Shown here: piece by piece, positions 8,527-19,880 of the stretch
Layout: each line of letters begins with the position of its first letter
How positions within the stretch are numbered: the stretch's first letter is position 1
Source: an uncultured beta proteobacterium
GTDB lineage: Bacteria > Pseudomonadota > Gammaproteobacteria > Burkholderiales > SG8-41
Direction: 5' to 3'
Assembly: GCA_902825845.1 (NCBI GenBank)
Contig: CADECM010000009.1
Coordinates: 1-64,000 of the forward strand
Length of the DNA: 64,000 nucleotides
The notes under the pieces: model-generated
Database searches by the model: none
Told to the model about the DNA's origin: nothing
The model's input: the letters and a program-made list of their open reading frames with translations, nothing else
Program-made: the position numbers and the translations under genes

Positions 8527-9255
8527 ATGGCTGACATGATCATGTTGGTTTGTGTCGTGACCAGTGCGTATTTTATTCGCGGTATCACGGGTTTCGGTTC
8601 CGGGCTGATTTCGGTGCCGCTGCTGGCACTATCGTTTCCCCTGACCTTCGCCATTCCTTTGATTCTTGCGCTCGATTTCACGGCGTCGATGGCGCTCGGC
8701 GGCATCAATCGCAGTCAGACCGAATGGAAGGAAATAAAGATATTGCTGCCGGCGGGATTGATCGGCGGCGTGATCGGGGTTGTGGCACTGCTGAAGCTGC
8801 CGCACACGCCGATTCTGATCGCGCTGGGCATCTTCACCATGTTCTTCGGTTTTCGCAACGTGTTTGGCCTTAATGCAGCCGGCCAGATACACCGGGGCTG
8901 GGCGGTGCCGGCGGGATTGGCCGGCGGCGCCACGGGCGCGGTATTCGGGGTCGGTTCGCCGCCGTATGTGATGTATTTGTCGCGCCGCCTTCCCGACAAG
9001 AGTCAGATGCGTGCCACGTTCTCGTGGTTGATTGCGGTGGATGGCGCTGCCCGACTGATCTGGTTTGCGATTGCGGGATTATTGCTCGACAGCAAACTGT
9101 TGATTGCCTACGCGGTGTGCCTGATCCCGATGGCGTTTGGCCTCTACTCGGGCAACAAAGTCCACCTCGACATGACCAGCGACGGCATGCTCAAGGCGGT
9201 GGGAACGCTGCTGGTGATCAGCGGTGCGATGTTGTTTCTGAAGGCGGTGGCGTAG
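8527..9255 (+). CDS. TSUP (TauE/SafE) family inner-membrane anion exporter
   Basis: A 242-residue integral membrane protein with about eight hydrophobic segments. The RGITGFGSGLISVPLL motif near the N-terminus and GATGAVFGVGSPPYVMYL in the second half are the two repeated Gly/Pro-rich motifs of the TauE/SafE/YfcA family. Characterised members export sulfite, sulfoacetate or related organosulfur anions. AGGA seven bases upstream supports ATG 8527 over the TTG at 8488. The dioxygenases, acylating aldehyde dehydrogenase and CoA ligase a few kilobases away would produce or consume sulfonates if they are TauD/SauS/SauT-like, which fits a sulfite or sulfonate exporter. That link is inference. Confidence 0.85.
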   Translation: MADMIMLVCVVTSAYFIRGITGFGSGLISVPLLALSFPLTFAIPLILALDFTASMALGGINRSQTEWKEIKILLPAGLIGGVIGVVALLKLPHTPILIALGIFTMFFGFRNVFGLNAAGQIHRGWAVPAGLAGGATGAVFGVGSPPYVMYLSRRLPDKSQMRATFSWLIAVDGAARLIWFAIAGLLLDSKLLIAYAVCLIPMAFGLYSGNKVHLDMTSDGMLKAVGTLLVISGAMLFLKAVA

Positions 9256-9276
9256 GTGGTGATGGGCGGTGATGAA

Positions 9277-9305
9277 TTGTTTTGCGGCCGCGGGAACGCT
9301 ATGAT
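9277..9305 (+). promoter_or_regulatory. Predicted sigma-70 promoter of the PhnD-like gene
   Basis: TTGTTT at 9277-9282 and TATGAT at 9300-9305 are separated by exactly 17 bases. The -10 has five of six consensus bases and the -35 four of six. The predicted start near 9312 gives a leader of about 30 bases to the ATG at 9344, which contains the GGAGG ribosome site at 9335-9339. This would drive the binding protein and the histidine kinase together. Confidence 0.5.
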
Positions 9306-9343
9306 TGAAGTCGTTCCGGCAATTGCTATGAATGGAGGTGCAT

Positions 9344-10195
9344 ATGAGTCGTTCTAACCTGCTTCGGTTGGCTGCATGGATCCTGACGCTGGCGGCCATG
9401 GGACCCGCGCAAACGCTTGCGCAGCCGAAACCGCATGCCTTCAATGTGCTGAATCAGCGCACCATCGCGCTCACCGCGGAGTATTGGAATCCCATTCTCA
9501 CTTATGTGAGCAAGAAGAGCGGTGTGCCATTGCAGCTCAAACTGGCCAAGAATGCGCGGGAAGGCAACCTCATTGCCGAAAAGGGCGGTTACGATTTTCT
9601 GTACACCAACCACTTTTTCACGCCGGAGCGGGATGGCCTCGGTTTTCATGTGATCGCGCGGTTTGTCGGTGCCGGATTGCAGTCGCAGATCATTGTGCCG
9701 AGCGATTCGCCGATTCGCACGCTGCAGGAACTGGAGGGGAAAGAAGTTGGTTTCGTTTCCCGTGACGGCTTTACCGGCTATTACGTGCCGTACGATGCGT
9801 TGCTGCGCGCCAAGGTGAATGTAAAAATAGCGATTACCGGTAATCAGGAAGCCTCGGTTGCCCAACTCAAGGTTGGGAAGATCGCCGCCGCGGGCGTCAA
9901 TGGCCTGATCCTGGAGCGCTACGCGCGCCGCGAAGGATTTGCCTACCGCGCGCTTTGGACCTCGCCGCTGTATGGCGATTTGTGCATCATGGCGCATCAG
10001 CGCGTGCCGGCGGACAAGGTCGCCGCGGTAAAGGCTGCCTTAATCGGCATGGACGCCGATCCGGAAGGCCACAAGGTGCTGGTGGCGGCTGCAGCGCTGG
10101 TTAAAGCCAGGAAACTTGCGTTTGAGGCGGCAAGCGACCGTGATTACGACAGCTACCGCGAGTTCTACAAGACGACGCTGGTCAAAAGCAAATAA
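9344..10195 (+). CDS. PhnD-like periplasmic substrate-binding protein
   Basis: A 283-residue exported protein with a Sec signal (LLRLAAWILTLAAMGPAQTLAQ). The mature part has the type-2 periplasmic binding fold of the phosphate/phosphonate PhnD family: TAEYWNPILTYVSKKSG, GGYDFLYTNHFF, and ELEGKEVGFVSRDGFTGYYVP. A GGAGG box five bases upstream fixes the ATG at 9344. No ABC permease or ATPase follows. Instead the next gene, one base later, is a membrane hybrid histidine kinase, so this protein more likely presents a ligand to that kinase than feeds a transporter. The ligand is not known; an oxyanion or organic anion would fit the fold. Confidence 0.8.
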   Translation: MSRSNLLRLAAWILTLAAMGPAQTLAQPKPHAFNVLNQRTIALTAEYWNPILTYVSKKSGVPLQLKLAKNAREGNLIAEKGGYDFLYTNHFFTPERDGLGFHVIARFVGAGLQSQIIVPSDSPIRTLQELEGKEVGFVSRDGFTGYYVPYDALLRAKVNVKIAITGNQEASVAQLKVGKIAAAGVNGLILERYARREGFAYRALWTSPLYGDLCIMAHQRVPADKVAAVKAALIGMDADPEGHKVLVAAAALVKARKLAFEAASDRDYDSYREFYKTTLVKSK

Positions 10196-10196
10196 C

Positions 10197-13328
<3,132 letters not shown>

Positions 13329-13435
13329 AAGGTCGATCAAGGTCAACAGCGGGTACGAATGCGGACTGTCAGGCATAGCTTCAACGGAAAGCTTGCCGCC
13401 AAGGCTTCGGATTCGTTCTCGCTTCGGAGATGCAT

Positions 13436-14332
13436 ATGGACGTTAAGCGCTTGACCCCGCATTTTGGCGCGGCTGTTTCCGGCGTCGACTTGAGCCGTCT
13501 TGATGACGTGCAGTTTGCCGAGATCCGGAAAATCTGGCATGCGCACCGCGGATTGATCGCGTTCCCGCGGCAGAAGTTGTCTGACGACAGCCTGCTCGCA
13601 TTCTCGCGCCGTATCGGGCAACTGGATCTGCCGCCAAATCAGGAGCGCGGCCGTCAGGCTGCGGAAGGTTATCCCGAGATTTACGTGGTCTCGAATGTCA
13701 AGGACGACAAGGGGGATCCGATCGGTTCGCTCGGTGACGGTGAAGCGGTGTGGCATACCGACATGAGTTATGAGGTCAACCCGCCGCTGGCATCCATGCT
13801 GACCGCGCGCGAAATACCGGCGAGTGGCGGCAGCACCTGGTTTTGCGACATGATTGGCGCTTACGGGGATCTGCCGGAAGCACTGAAGCAGCGCATCGCC
13901 AAGCTCAAGATCAAACACGATGGCACCTACAACTCCGGCGGTTTTGTGCGCGCGGGGGTGACGCCCACCGACGATCCGATTGCGGCGCCAGGCACCCTGC
14001 ACCCGGCGGTGATCCGTATTCCCGAGACCAACGACCTGGCCCTTTACCTCGGACGCCGGCGCATGTCGTATGCATCGGGTTTGTCGCTGGCCGACAGCGA
14101 AGCACTGCTCGATGAATTGTGGCGTTACCCGGTCGAGCCGCACCGCATTTACACGCACAGCTGGCAGATTGGCGACCTCGTATTGTGGGACAACCGTACC
14201 ACCATGCATCGCAGGGACGCGTTTCCGGCCAGTGAGCGGCGGCGCATGCATCGCACCCAGATCAAGGGCGACGCGGCGCCCCCGGCATTCATTACGCAAA
14301 AAATCATCATCAACGTCAAAGCACCGCAGTAG
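13436..14332 (+). CDS. TauD/TfdA-family Fe(II)/2-oxoglutarate dioxygenase
   Basis: A 298-residue oxygenase. The facial triad is visible as WHTDMSY (His and Asp) and MHRRDAF near the C-terminus, with an Arg-rich 2-oxoglutarate-binding end (RRRMHRTQI). Family members hydroxylate taurine, 2,4-D and other sulfonates, sulfates or ethers to release the hetero-group. GGAG lies six bases upstream of the ATG at 13436; the ATG at 13430 abuts the GGAG and is unlikely. It shares long identical stretches with the dioxygenase at 17293-18186 (GDGEAVWHTDMSY, YLGRRR), so the two are paralogues flanking the ligase and dehydrogenase genes. Substrate is unproven. Confidence 0.88.
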   Translation: MDVKRLTPHFGAAVSGVDLSRLDDVQFAEIRKIWHAHRGLIAFPRQKLSDDSLLAFSRRIGQLDLPPNQERGRQAAEGYPEIYVVSNVKDDKGDPIGSLGDGEAVWHTDMSYEVNPPLASMLTAREIPASGGSTWFCDMIGAYGDLPEALKQRIAKLKIKHDGTYNSGGFVRAGVTPTDDPIAAPGTLHPAVIRIPETNDLALYLGRRRMSYASGLSLADSEALLDELWRYPVEPHRIYTHSWQIGDLVLWDNRTTMHRRDAFPASERRRMHRTQIKGDAAPPAFITQKIIINVKAPQ

Positions 14333-14349
14333 CGTGGCCGTCGCCACGC
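14332..14349. terminator. Hairpin between convergent genes
   Basis: GCGTGGC at 14332-14338 pairs perfectly with GCCACGC at 14343-14349 around a CGTC loop. It fills the 21-base gap between the dioxygenase stop and the ligase stop, which run towards each other. There is no T-run, so it is at best a weak or factor-assisted bidirectional terminator. Confidence 0.35.
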
Positions 14350-14353
14350 GGAC

Positions 14354-15853
14354 TCAGTCGAGCAGTTTCAGCCGCTGCGTCTTGCCGGAAGGCCCTTTGG
14401 GCAGATCGTCGACCAACCTGATGATCTTGGGTGTCTTGTATTTGCCCAGTTCTTCGAGTGCAAACAGCCGGATGTCCTCGGTGGTGCAGGTCGCACCGGG
14501 CTTTAATACCACGCACGCCATGATGTCCTGCCCATAGTTGTCGTCGGGGATGCCCACGGCGGCGGCTTCCAGCACTGCCGGGTGCTTGAGCAGCGCTTCG
14601 TCGATTTCGCGCGGTGCGATATTTTCACCGCCCTTGATGATGAGCTCCTTGATGCGCCCGGTGACGAACAGGAACCCGTCTTCATCGAAGTAACCGACGT
14701 CACCGGTGTGCATCCAGCCGTCGGGCTCCAGTGTCTTCGCGGTATTTTCGGGGTCCTTGTAGTACCCTTTCATCACGTTGTCGCCGCGCACCATCACCTC
14801 GCCCGGCGTGTTCGGCGGCAGGTCGGTGCCGGTGTGGGGATCGATCGCCTTGGCTTCATTGCCATAGGCTTGGCCGGGGCTGCCGATCTTGCGCCTGGCC
14901 GGATCGTATGGATTGGTAAAGCAGGGCGCATTGGTTTCGGTCATGCCGAAGGTTTCGATCACGCCAATGCCGAATTTGGCTTCGAACGCCCGATGCTGCT
15001 CCGGTGGCAGAGGCGCGGACGCCGAGCGGCAGAACTTGATGCGGGAAATGTCGAGGCCGTGCGCGCGCGGATCGTCTCCATTGAGCAGATAGGCGATGAT
15101 GGTGGGCACCACATTGATCCAGGTGCATTGATGGTCAACCGCCAGCGGCCAGTAGTTCGATGCGCTGAAGCGATGCGGCATCACCACGCTGCCGCCGTGC
15201 ACCAGCGGCGCCACGGTGGTGACGATCTGGCCGTTGATGTGATACAGCGGCATCGCGCACAGCACGCGGTCGTCCGCGCCGAGCCGATGGGCGGTACTGG
15301 TGAATTCGCCGCCCGCGATGACGCTGCGATGCGACAGTACGCAGCCCTTGGGCTTGCCGGTGGTACCCGAGGTGTACATCAGCAAGGCATTGTCGCTGTC
15401 GTTCACGGTCGCCAGCTCGCCGTCAGCCGGCAGGTCGAACACCACGGTGGCATCGGGATCGATCACCACCACCTGCACATACCGTTCCACGCTCTGCAGC
15501 GCTTCGTGCACGCGCGGCGCGAGTTCGGCGCTGGTTATCACCAGTTGCGTGTCGGAGTGGTCGAGCACATAGGCGAGTTGCGAATTCTGCGCCAGCAGAT
15601 TGAGCGGCACGACCATGTGGCCGGCGTACATCACGCTGATCAGCAGCCGCGCGGTTTGATAGCTGTTATGCAGCATCAGCGCCACATTGTCGCCCTTGCG
15701 CAGGCGGTGATGCGCGAGCACTGCCGCCAACTGTCGGGCGTCGTGTTGCAGTTGCCCAAAGGTGAGGGTGGCGCCGGTTTCCGGCGCGATCACGTAGGGC
15801 GCAAGCGGCGTTGCGCGCGCGCGCAGGTCGACAAAATGCCGTACGGTGCGCAT
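14354..15853 (-). CDS. Acyl-CoA ligase (AMP-forming), possible sulfoacetate-CoA ligase
   Basis: A 499-residue class I adenylate-forming enzyme. The phosphate-binding loop MYTSGTTGKPKG is at residues 159-170, the adenine/acyl motif reads ETFGMTETN, the hinge segment GYFDEDGFLFVTGRIKELI is present, and the catalytic lysine is Lys 491 in PSGKTQR. It lies directly after an acylating aldehyde dehydrogenase on the same strand. The pairing resembles sauS-sauT of Cupriavidus-type sulfoacetate degradation, in which SauT activates sulfoacetate to sulfoacetyl-CoA. From sequence alone other short or aromatic acids remain possible. The 31-base gap before its ATG holds a copy of the AT-rich junction element. 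Confidence 0.82.
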   Translation of the reverse strand: MRTVRHFVDLRARATPLAPYVIAPETGATLTFGQLQHDARQLAAVLAHHRLRKGDNVALMLHNSYQTARLLISVMYAGHMVVPLNLLAQNSQLAYVLDHSDTQLVITSAELAPRVHEALQSVERYVQVVVIDPDATVVFDLPADGELATVNDSDNALLMYTSGTTGKPKGCVLSHRSVIAGGEFTSTAHRLGADDRVLCAMPLYHINGQIVTTVAPLVHGGSVVMPHRFSASNYWPLAVDHQCTWINVVPTIIAYLLNGDDPRAHGLDISRIKFCRSASAPLPPEQHRAFEAKFGIGVIETFGMTETNAPCFTNPYDPARRKIGSPGQAYGNEAKAIDPHTGTDLPPNTPGEVMVRGDNVMKGYYKDPENTAKTLEPDGWMHTGDVGYFDEDGFLFVTGRIKELIIKGGENIAPREIDEALLKHPAVLEAAAVGIPDDNYGQDIMACVVLKPGATCTTEDIRLFALEELGKYKTPKIIRLVDDLPKGPSGKTQRLKLLD

Positions 15854-15888
15854 ATTAAAATATCAATAAAAACAGATACTTATATTAT
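15852..15888 (+). repeat. AT-rich junction element, copy d
   Basis: Plus-strand ATATCAATAAAAACAGATAC followed by TTATATTATG. It fills the gap between the dehydrogenase stop codon (TAA, 15885-15887) and the ligase start codon (ATG read from 15853) on the minus strand, touching both. The core AAAAACAGATACTTAT is identical to copy e. Confidence 0.65.
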
Positions 15889-17300
15889 GCGCGGTATTTT
15901 GCGCGATAGCTGCCGAAGAGGTCGTCGACGCTCGGCTCGCGCGGCTCGATCGGGCGCACGATGCGCGTGATGTTCATGAAATGACGGTAGTTGAGGTTGT
16001 CCGAGAAGCTATTGCCACCCCAGGTGCCGCAGCCCATGGTGAGCGAAAACGGCAAGCCGTTGTCGAAGCTGCCGCCATTGGCAATGGCATGGGCCTGGTT
16101 GACGATGACGCGACACACCGTCATTTCAAGGCCGAGCCTGCGGATATGCGCGTCGTTGGCGGTGTGTATGCCGCAGGAGTGGCCGTCGCCCATATAATCG
16201 TAGATCGCGCGCAACAATGAGAACGCATGGTTGAAGTCTTGCGCGCGATACAGCGTCATCACCGGCGACAGCTTTTCGCCGGAGAACGGATAGGCTTCAC
16301 CCGTGCCGGTTTCTTCGACCATCAGGCATTTGGCGCCAACCACTTCCGGGCGCGTCAGGCCGGCGACCGCGCAAATCCGCGCCACCGATTGTGCGGTTAC
16401 CGCTGACGACAGGTGGCCGCGAGGAAACATTGCCTGTTGCAGGGTGTGCTTTTCGGCGGCGTCGAGCACGACGCCGCCCGCACGGGTCAGCTCGGCGAGC
16501 ATGCGCTCATAGACGGCGTTGTGGATGATCAGGCTGTTTTCCGACGAACAGCTGGTGGCGTTGTCGAAGATCTTCGAGCGCATGATCTTTGCCGCGGCAT
16601 CGGGCAAATCGGCGCTGTCATCGACAATCACGGCCACGTTGCCGGCGCCCACGCCGAGCGCGGGCGTGCCGCTGGAATAGCCCGCGCGCACATTGGCCTG
16701 CGAGCCGGTGACCACCACCAGATCGCATTGCTTCATCAGTTCGCTGCTGCTGTCCTTGGTGACCGGGGTCGGCAGCATCTGCACCAGATCGGGCGGCGCG
16801 CCGATGCGCGCGAATTCGGCGTGCATGTATTCCAACAGTTTGGCGCTGGTGGACGCGCCCTTGGGCGAGGGCGAGAGAATTACCGCGTTGGCGCATTTCA
16901 GCGCATTGATGATGTTGTTGGCCGGCGTGGCGCCGGGATTGGTGGACGGCACCACCGCGCACACCACGCCCACCGGGCGCGCGATTTCGGTGATGCCCTG
17001 TTCCGGAATGTCGCGCAACACACCCGTGGAGATGGCACCTTGAAGATCGCGCATCAGCCCCAGTGTCTTGCGGTGGTTCTTGTTGATTTTGTCGGGCACA
17101 TTGCCCAGTCCGGTATCGCGCACCGCAATTTCCGCCAGCATCCGGTTGCGCGCCGGTTCCATGATGGCCCAGGCGGCGGCGGTGGCCAGTTCATCGAGTT
17201 GCGCCTGCGTGTAGCGGGCGGCGATGGCTTGCGCGGCGCGCGCGCGCGCCACCAGCGTGGCAACAATCTGTGCGGTGGACGTGAGAGCGGTATCAGGCAT
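15885..17300 (-). CDS. Acylating aldehyde dehydrogenase, sulfoacetaldehyde dehydrogenase-like
   Basis: A 471-residue CoA-dependent aldehyde dehydrogenase related to EutE, the AdhE N-domain and SauS. The catalytic cysteine is Cys 251 in NATSCSSENS; NPGATPANNIINALKCANAV and the C-terminal TWGGNSFSDNLNYRHFMN are typical of the acylating branch. It converts an aldehyde plus CoA and NAD(P) to acyl-CoA. The neighbouring CoA ligase and dioxygenases suggest sulfoacetaldehyde as substrate, as in SauS; acetaldehyde cannot be excluded. The ATG at 17300 overlaps the upstream dioxygenase gene by eight bases (ATGCCTGA), so the two are co-translated. An upstream GTG-type extension to 17393 lies inside the neighbouring gene and is rejected. 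Confidence 0.85.
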   Translation of the reverse strand: MPDTALTSTAQIVATLVARARAAQAIAARYTQAQLDELATAAAWAIMEPARNRMLAEIAVRDTGLGNVPDKINKNHRKTLGLMRDLQGAISTGVLRDIPEQGITEIARPVGVVCAVVPSTNPGATPANNIINALKCANAVILSPSPKGASTSAKLLEYMHAEFARIGAPPDLVQMLPTPVTKDSSSELMKQCDLVVVTGSQANVRAGYSSGTPALGVGAGNVAVIVDDSADLPDAAAKIMRSKIFDNATSCSSENSLIIHNAVYERMLAELTRAGGVVLDAAEKHTLQQAMFPRGHLSSAVTAQSVARICAVAGLTRPEVVGAKCLMVEETGTGEAYPFSGEKLSPVMTLYRAQDFNHAFSLLRAIYDYMGDGHSCGIHTANDAHIRRLGLEMTVCRVIVNQAHAIANGGSFDNGLPFSLTMGCGTWGGNSFSDNLNYRHFMNITRIVRPIEPREPSVDDLFGSYRAKYRA

Positions 17301-18186
17301 GGATGGCGGCCCCTGGGGCTGCAACGGGTTTGAAATACGGCTTGTCGCCGATGATCTGTGTGCGGTGCATGACGCGCCGCGCGGCAGGATCAAATGGATT
17401 CCGGCGGTGCATCACGCAGCGATTGTCCCACAACAACAGCTCATGCTTGCGCCAGTGGTGATGCCAGGTAAATTCCGGTCTTTCGGCGTGCGCCCAGAGG
17501 GTGTCCAGCAGCGCCTCGCTTTCGGCGAGCGGCAGCCCTGCAATGCAGGCATGCCGGCGCCGCCCCAGGTAGAGGCACGGTTTGCCGGTCACCGGATGCG
17601 TGCGCACCATCGGATGCAGCGTGCCGGGCGAATGCGTCGGGTCGGTCACGTCGGGCATGCCGCGCCGCAACAGGCCCGCGCTGTTGCGCGTGGCGTCGTG
17701 TTTGCATTGCAGCGTCTGCACGCGGGCCTTGAGCGGCGGCGGCAGTGTGTCGTAGGCAAGATACATATTGGAGAAGCCGGTTTCGCCGCCGCTGGCCGGC
17801 ACTTCCAGCGCGTACAGCGCCGCGCCCAGCGGCGGCAACGGGTTGTACGACATGTCGGTGTGCCATACCGCTTCGCCGTCGCCGAGGTCGCCGATGGGCT
17901 TGTTGTCGATTCTGACATTGGAGATGACGCAGACGAAGTCGCTGGTGGTGGTGTCCACCACATCGGCGGAGTACGCGGGCTTGCGGTCAAGGGCGCCGAA
18001 ACGCACACTGAAGGCCTCGAGCTGCGGATCGGTGAGTGTCTGATGGCGAAACAGCAGCACCTGATGCTGCATCCATGCGACGTGGATGGCTGCAAATTCG
18101 TCACCCGACAGCGGCTGCGAGAGATCGATGCCATCAACCTCGGCGCCGAGATGCGGGGTGATCGGTGAAATGGTCGGCATACTCAT
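17293..18186 (-). CDS. TauD/TfdA-family Fe(II)/2-oxoglutarate dioxygenase, second copy
   Basis: A 297-residue paralogue of the dioxygenase at 13436-14332. The HxD is in WHTDMSY, the distal His is in VMHRRNPF, and RRVMHRTQI supplies the 2-oxoglutarate-binding arginine. It is the first gene of a minus-strand operon with the acylating dehydrogenase (8-base overlap) and the CoA ligase. The co-translation argues that its aldehyde product is the dehydrogenase substrate. The start is chosen at 18186 because GAG lies six bases upstream; ATGs at 18192 and 18180 are alternatives. Substrate is unknown; a C2 sulfonate such as taurine or isethionate is a reasonable guess only. Confidence 0.87.
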   Translation of the reverse strand: MSMPTISPITPHLGAEVDGIDLSQPLSGDEFAAIHVAWMQHQVLLFRHQTLTDPQLEAFSVRFGALDRKPAYSADVVDTTTSDFVCVISNVRIDNKPIGDLGDGEAVWHTDMSYNPLPPLGAALYALEVPASGGETGFSNMYLAYDTLPPPLKARVQTLQCKHDATRNSAGLLRRGMPDVTDPTHSPGTLHPMVRTHPVTGKPCLYLGRRRHACIAGLPLAESEALLDTLWAHAERPEFTWHHHWRKHELLLWDNRCVMHRRNPFDPAARRVMHRTQIIGDKPYFKPVAAPGAAIHA

Positions 18187-18297
18187 GGTCATCTCGTTGA
18201 TTGCACGGTGCAAGGTTGATTTTAGCAGCGAGTCTGGCAGTGCAGGCCGCGGCTCATGTCAAGCGCCGAATGGACTGAACAAATTTCGTAAAAACAA

Positions 18298-18323
18298 CTG
18301 TCTACGCAATTACCCGTAGGCAG
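18298..18323. promoter_or_regulatory. Inverted repeat in divergent promoter region
   Basis: CTGTCTACG at 18298-18306 and CGTAGGCAG at 18315-18323 form a 9-bp inverted repeat with one mismatch and an 8-base spacer. It sits in the space between the minus-strand dioxygenase operon and the homospermidine synthase gene. Size and symmetry fit a dimeric repressor or activator site. Confidence 0.35.
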
Positions 18324-18418
18324 ATGGCGGCACATTTTCGGCGATTATTACAATGGGTTCGGGGCTGGAAAATGCTAAACTGCGCGCCGTTCAAGGCAAC
18401 AGCAAGGATGTTTATGAA

Positions 18419-19837
18419 ATGGCGGACAAAAAGCACGTTAAATTTCCCGGCAGACTGGTGTTGGTCGGATTCGGCTCTGTGGGACAGGGCACGCTGCCGC
18501 TGTTGCTTCGCCACGTCGACATGCCACTCGATCGCATCACCATACTCACCGGCGATGAGCGGGGTCAGCCGGAGGCCGAACACTTCGGTATAAAATTTCT
18601 CGTACAGCCGCTTACGCAGGACAATTACCTCGCGGTACTGGAGCCGCTGCTGGACAAGGGCGACTTCCTGCTCAATCTGTCGGTGGACGTCTCCAGTGTT
18701 GCGCTAATCGAGTACTGCTGCGAAAAGGGCGTGATGTACCTCGATACCTGCATCGAGCCCTGGCTGGGTGGCTATACGGATCCCACGGTTTCCGCGTCGC
18801 ACCGCTCCAACTACGGCTTGCGCGAGGATGTGCGCGCGCTGCGCGACAAGTTTCCCAACGGTGGCCCGACCATCATCCCCACGCACGGTGCCAATCCAGG
18901 CCTGATTTCGCATTGGGTCAAGCAGGGGTTGGTGAATATCGCGCGCGATCTGCACCGCAAGACCGATATTCCCAAGACCCGCGCGCAATGGGCGCAGCTC
19001 GCGATGAAGCTGGGTGTGAAGGTGATCCATTGCGCGGAGCGCGACACGCAGGTGGCCAGTCCCGGCAAGCAGCGTTTCGAGTTCGTAAATACCTGGTCGG
19101 TCGACGGTTTTGTGGGGGAAGGATCGCAACCCTGCGAACTGGGCTGGGGCACGCATGAACGCCATTTTCCGCATGACGGGCAGCATCACGAATATGGCTG
19201 CGACGCGGCGATCTATCTCACGCGGCCGGGCGCATCGGTGCGTGTGCGCTCGTGGACGCCGAGCGAAGGCAACTACCACGGGTTTTTGATCACGCACGGC
19301 GAAGCGATTTCGATCGCGGATTACTATACGGTGCGGGAAAAGGACAAGGTGATGTACCGGCCGACCTGCCACTATGCGTATCATCCCTGCGACAACACCG
19401 TGACCTCGCTGCATGAATTGGCGGGCAAGAACTGGGAACTGCCGGAAAAAAAGCGCATTCTGATGGACGAGATTCTCGACGGCACGGATGAACTCGGCGC
19501 GCTGCTGATGGGACATGCGCGCGGTGCCTATTGGTATGGTTCGCGTGTGAACGTGCATGAAGCGCGCAAGCTCGCTCCTTACAATAACGCCACCAGCATT
19601 CAGGTCGCCGCCGGCGTGATGGGCGGCGTGGTGTGGGCGATGGAAAATCCGCGTGCGGGCATACTGGATCCCGACGATGTGGATTTCCGGCGTGTGCTGG
19701 AAGTCGCCAACCCGTACCTGGGCGAAGTGCGCGGGGTCTACACCGAGTGGAACCCGCTGCGCGGCCGCCATCATCCGTTCCCGGAGGATGTGGATGAATC
19801 CGACCCGTGGCAGTTTAAGAACTTTCGCGTGACCTGA
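18419..19837 (+). CDS. hss: Homospermidine synthase
   Basis: A 472-residue NAD-dependent enzyme of the saccharopine dehydrogenase-like fold. The Rossmann motif GFGSVGQGTLPLLLRH is at residues 16-31. Conserved stretches CIEPWLGGYTD, PTHGANPGLISHWVKQ, ELGWGTHE, HYAYHPCDNT and GVVWAMENPRAGI match bacterial homospermidine synthase, which joins two putrescines (or putrescine and spermidine) into sym-homospermidine. The length matches the family at about 470-480. AAGGA ten bases upstream supports ATG 18419. It is monocistronic, with an AT-rich junction element directly after it. Confidence 0.85.
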   Translation: MADKKHVKFPGRLVLVGFGSVGQGTLPLLLRHVDMPLDRITILTGDERGQPEAEHFGIKFLVQPLTQDNYLAVLEPLLDKGDFLLNLSVDVSSVALIEYCCEKGVMYLDTCIEPWLGGYTDPTVSASHRSNYGLREDVRALRDKFPNGGPTIIPTHGANPGLISHWVKQGLVNIARDLHRKTDIPKTRAQWAQLAMKLGVKVIHCAERDTQVASPGKQRFEFVNTWSVDGFVGEGSQPCELGWGTHERHFPHDGQHHEYGCDAAIYLTRPGASVRVRSWTPSEGNYHGFLITHGEAISIADYYTVREKDKVMYRPTCHYAYHPCDNTVTSLHELAGKNWELPEKKRILMDEILDGTDELGALLMGHARGAYWYGSRVNVHEARKLAPYNNATSIQVAAGVMGGVVWAMENPRAGILDPDDVDFRRVLEVANPYLGEVRGVYTEWNPLRGRHHPFPEDVDESDPWQFKNFRVT

Positions 19838-19854
19838 GTTGCAGCGGTTTAATG

Positions 19855-19880
19855 AAAATCGTTTAAAAACAGATACTTAT
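19855..19880 (+). repeat. AT-rich junction element, copy e
   Basis: AAAATCGTTTAAAAACAGAT followed by ACTTAT, the best match to the consensus. It lies between two convergent genes and ends exactly at the stop codon (TAG, 19881-19883 minus) of the Bug receptor gene. Since no gene starts here, the element cannot be simply a promoter or ribosome-site module. It shares AATCGTTTAAAAACA with copy h. Confidence 0.7.
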
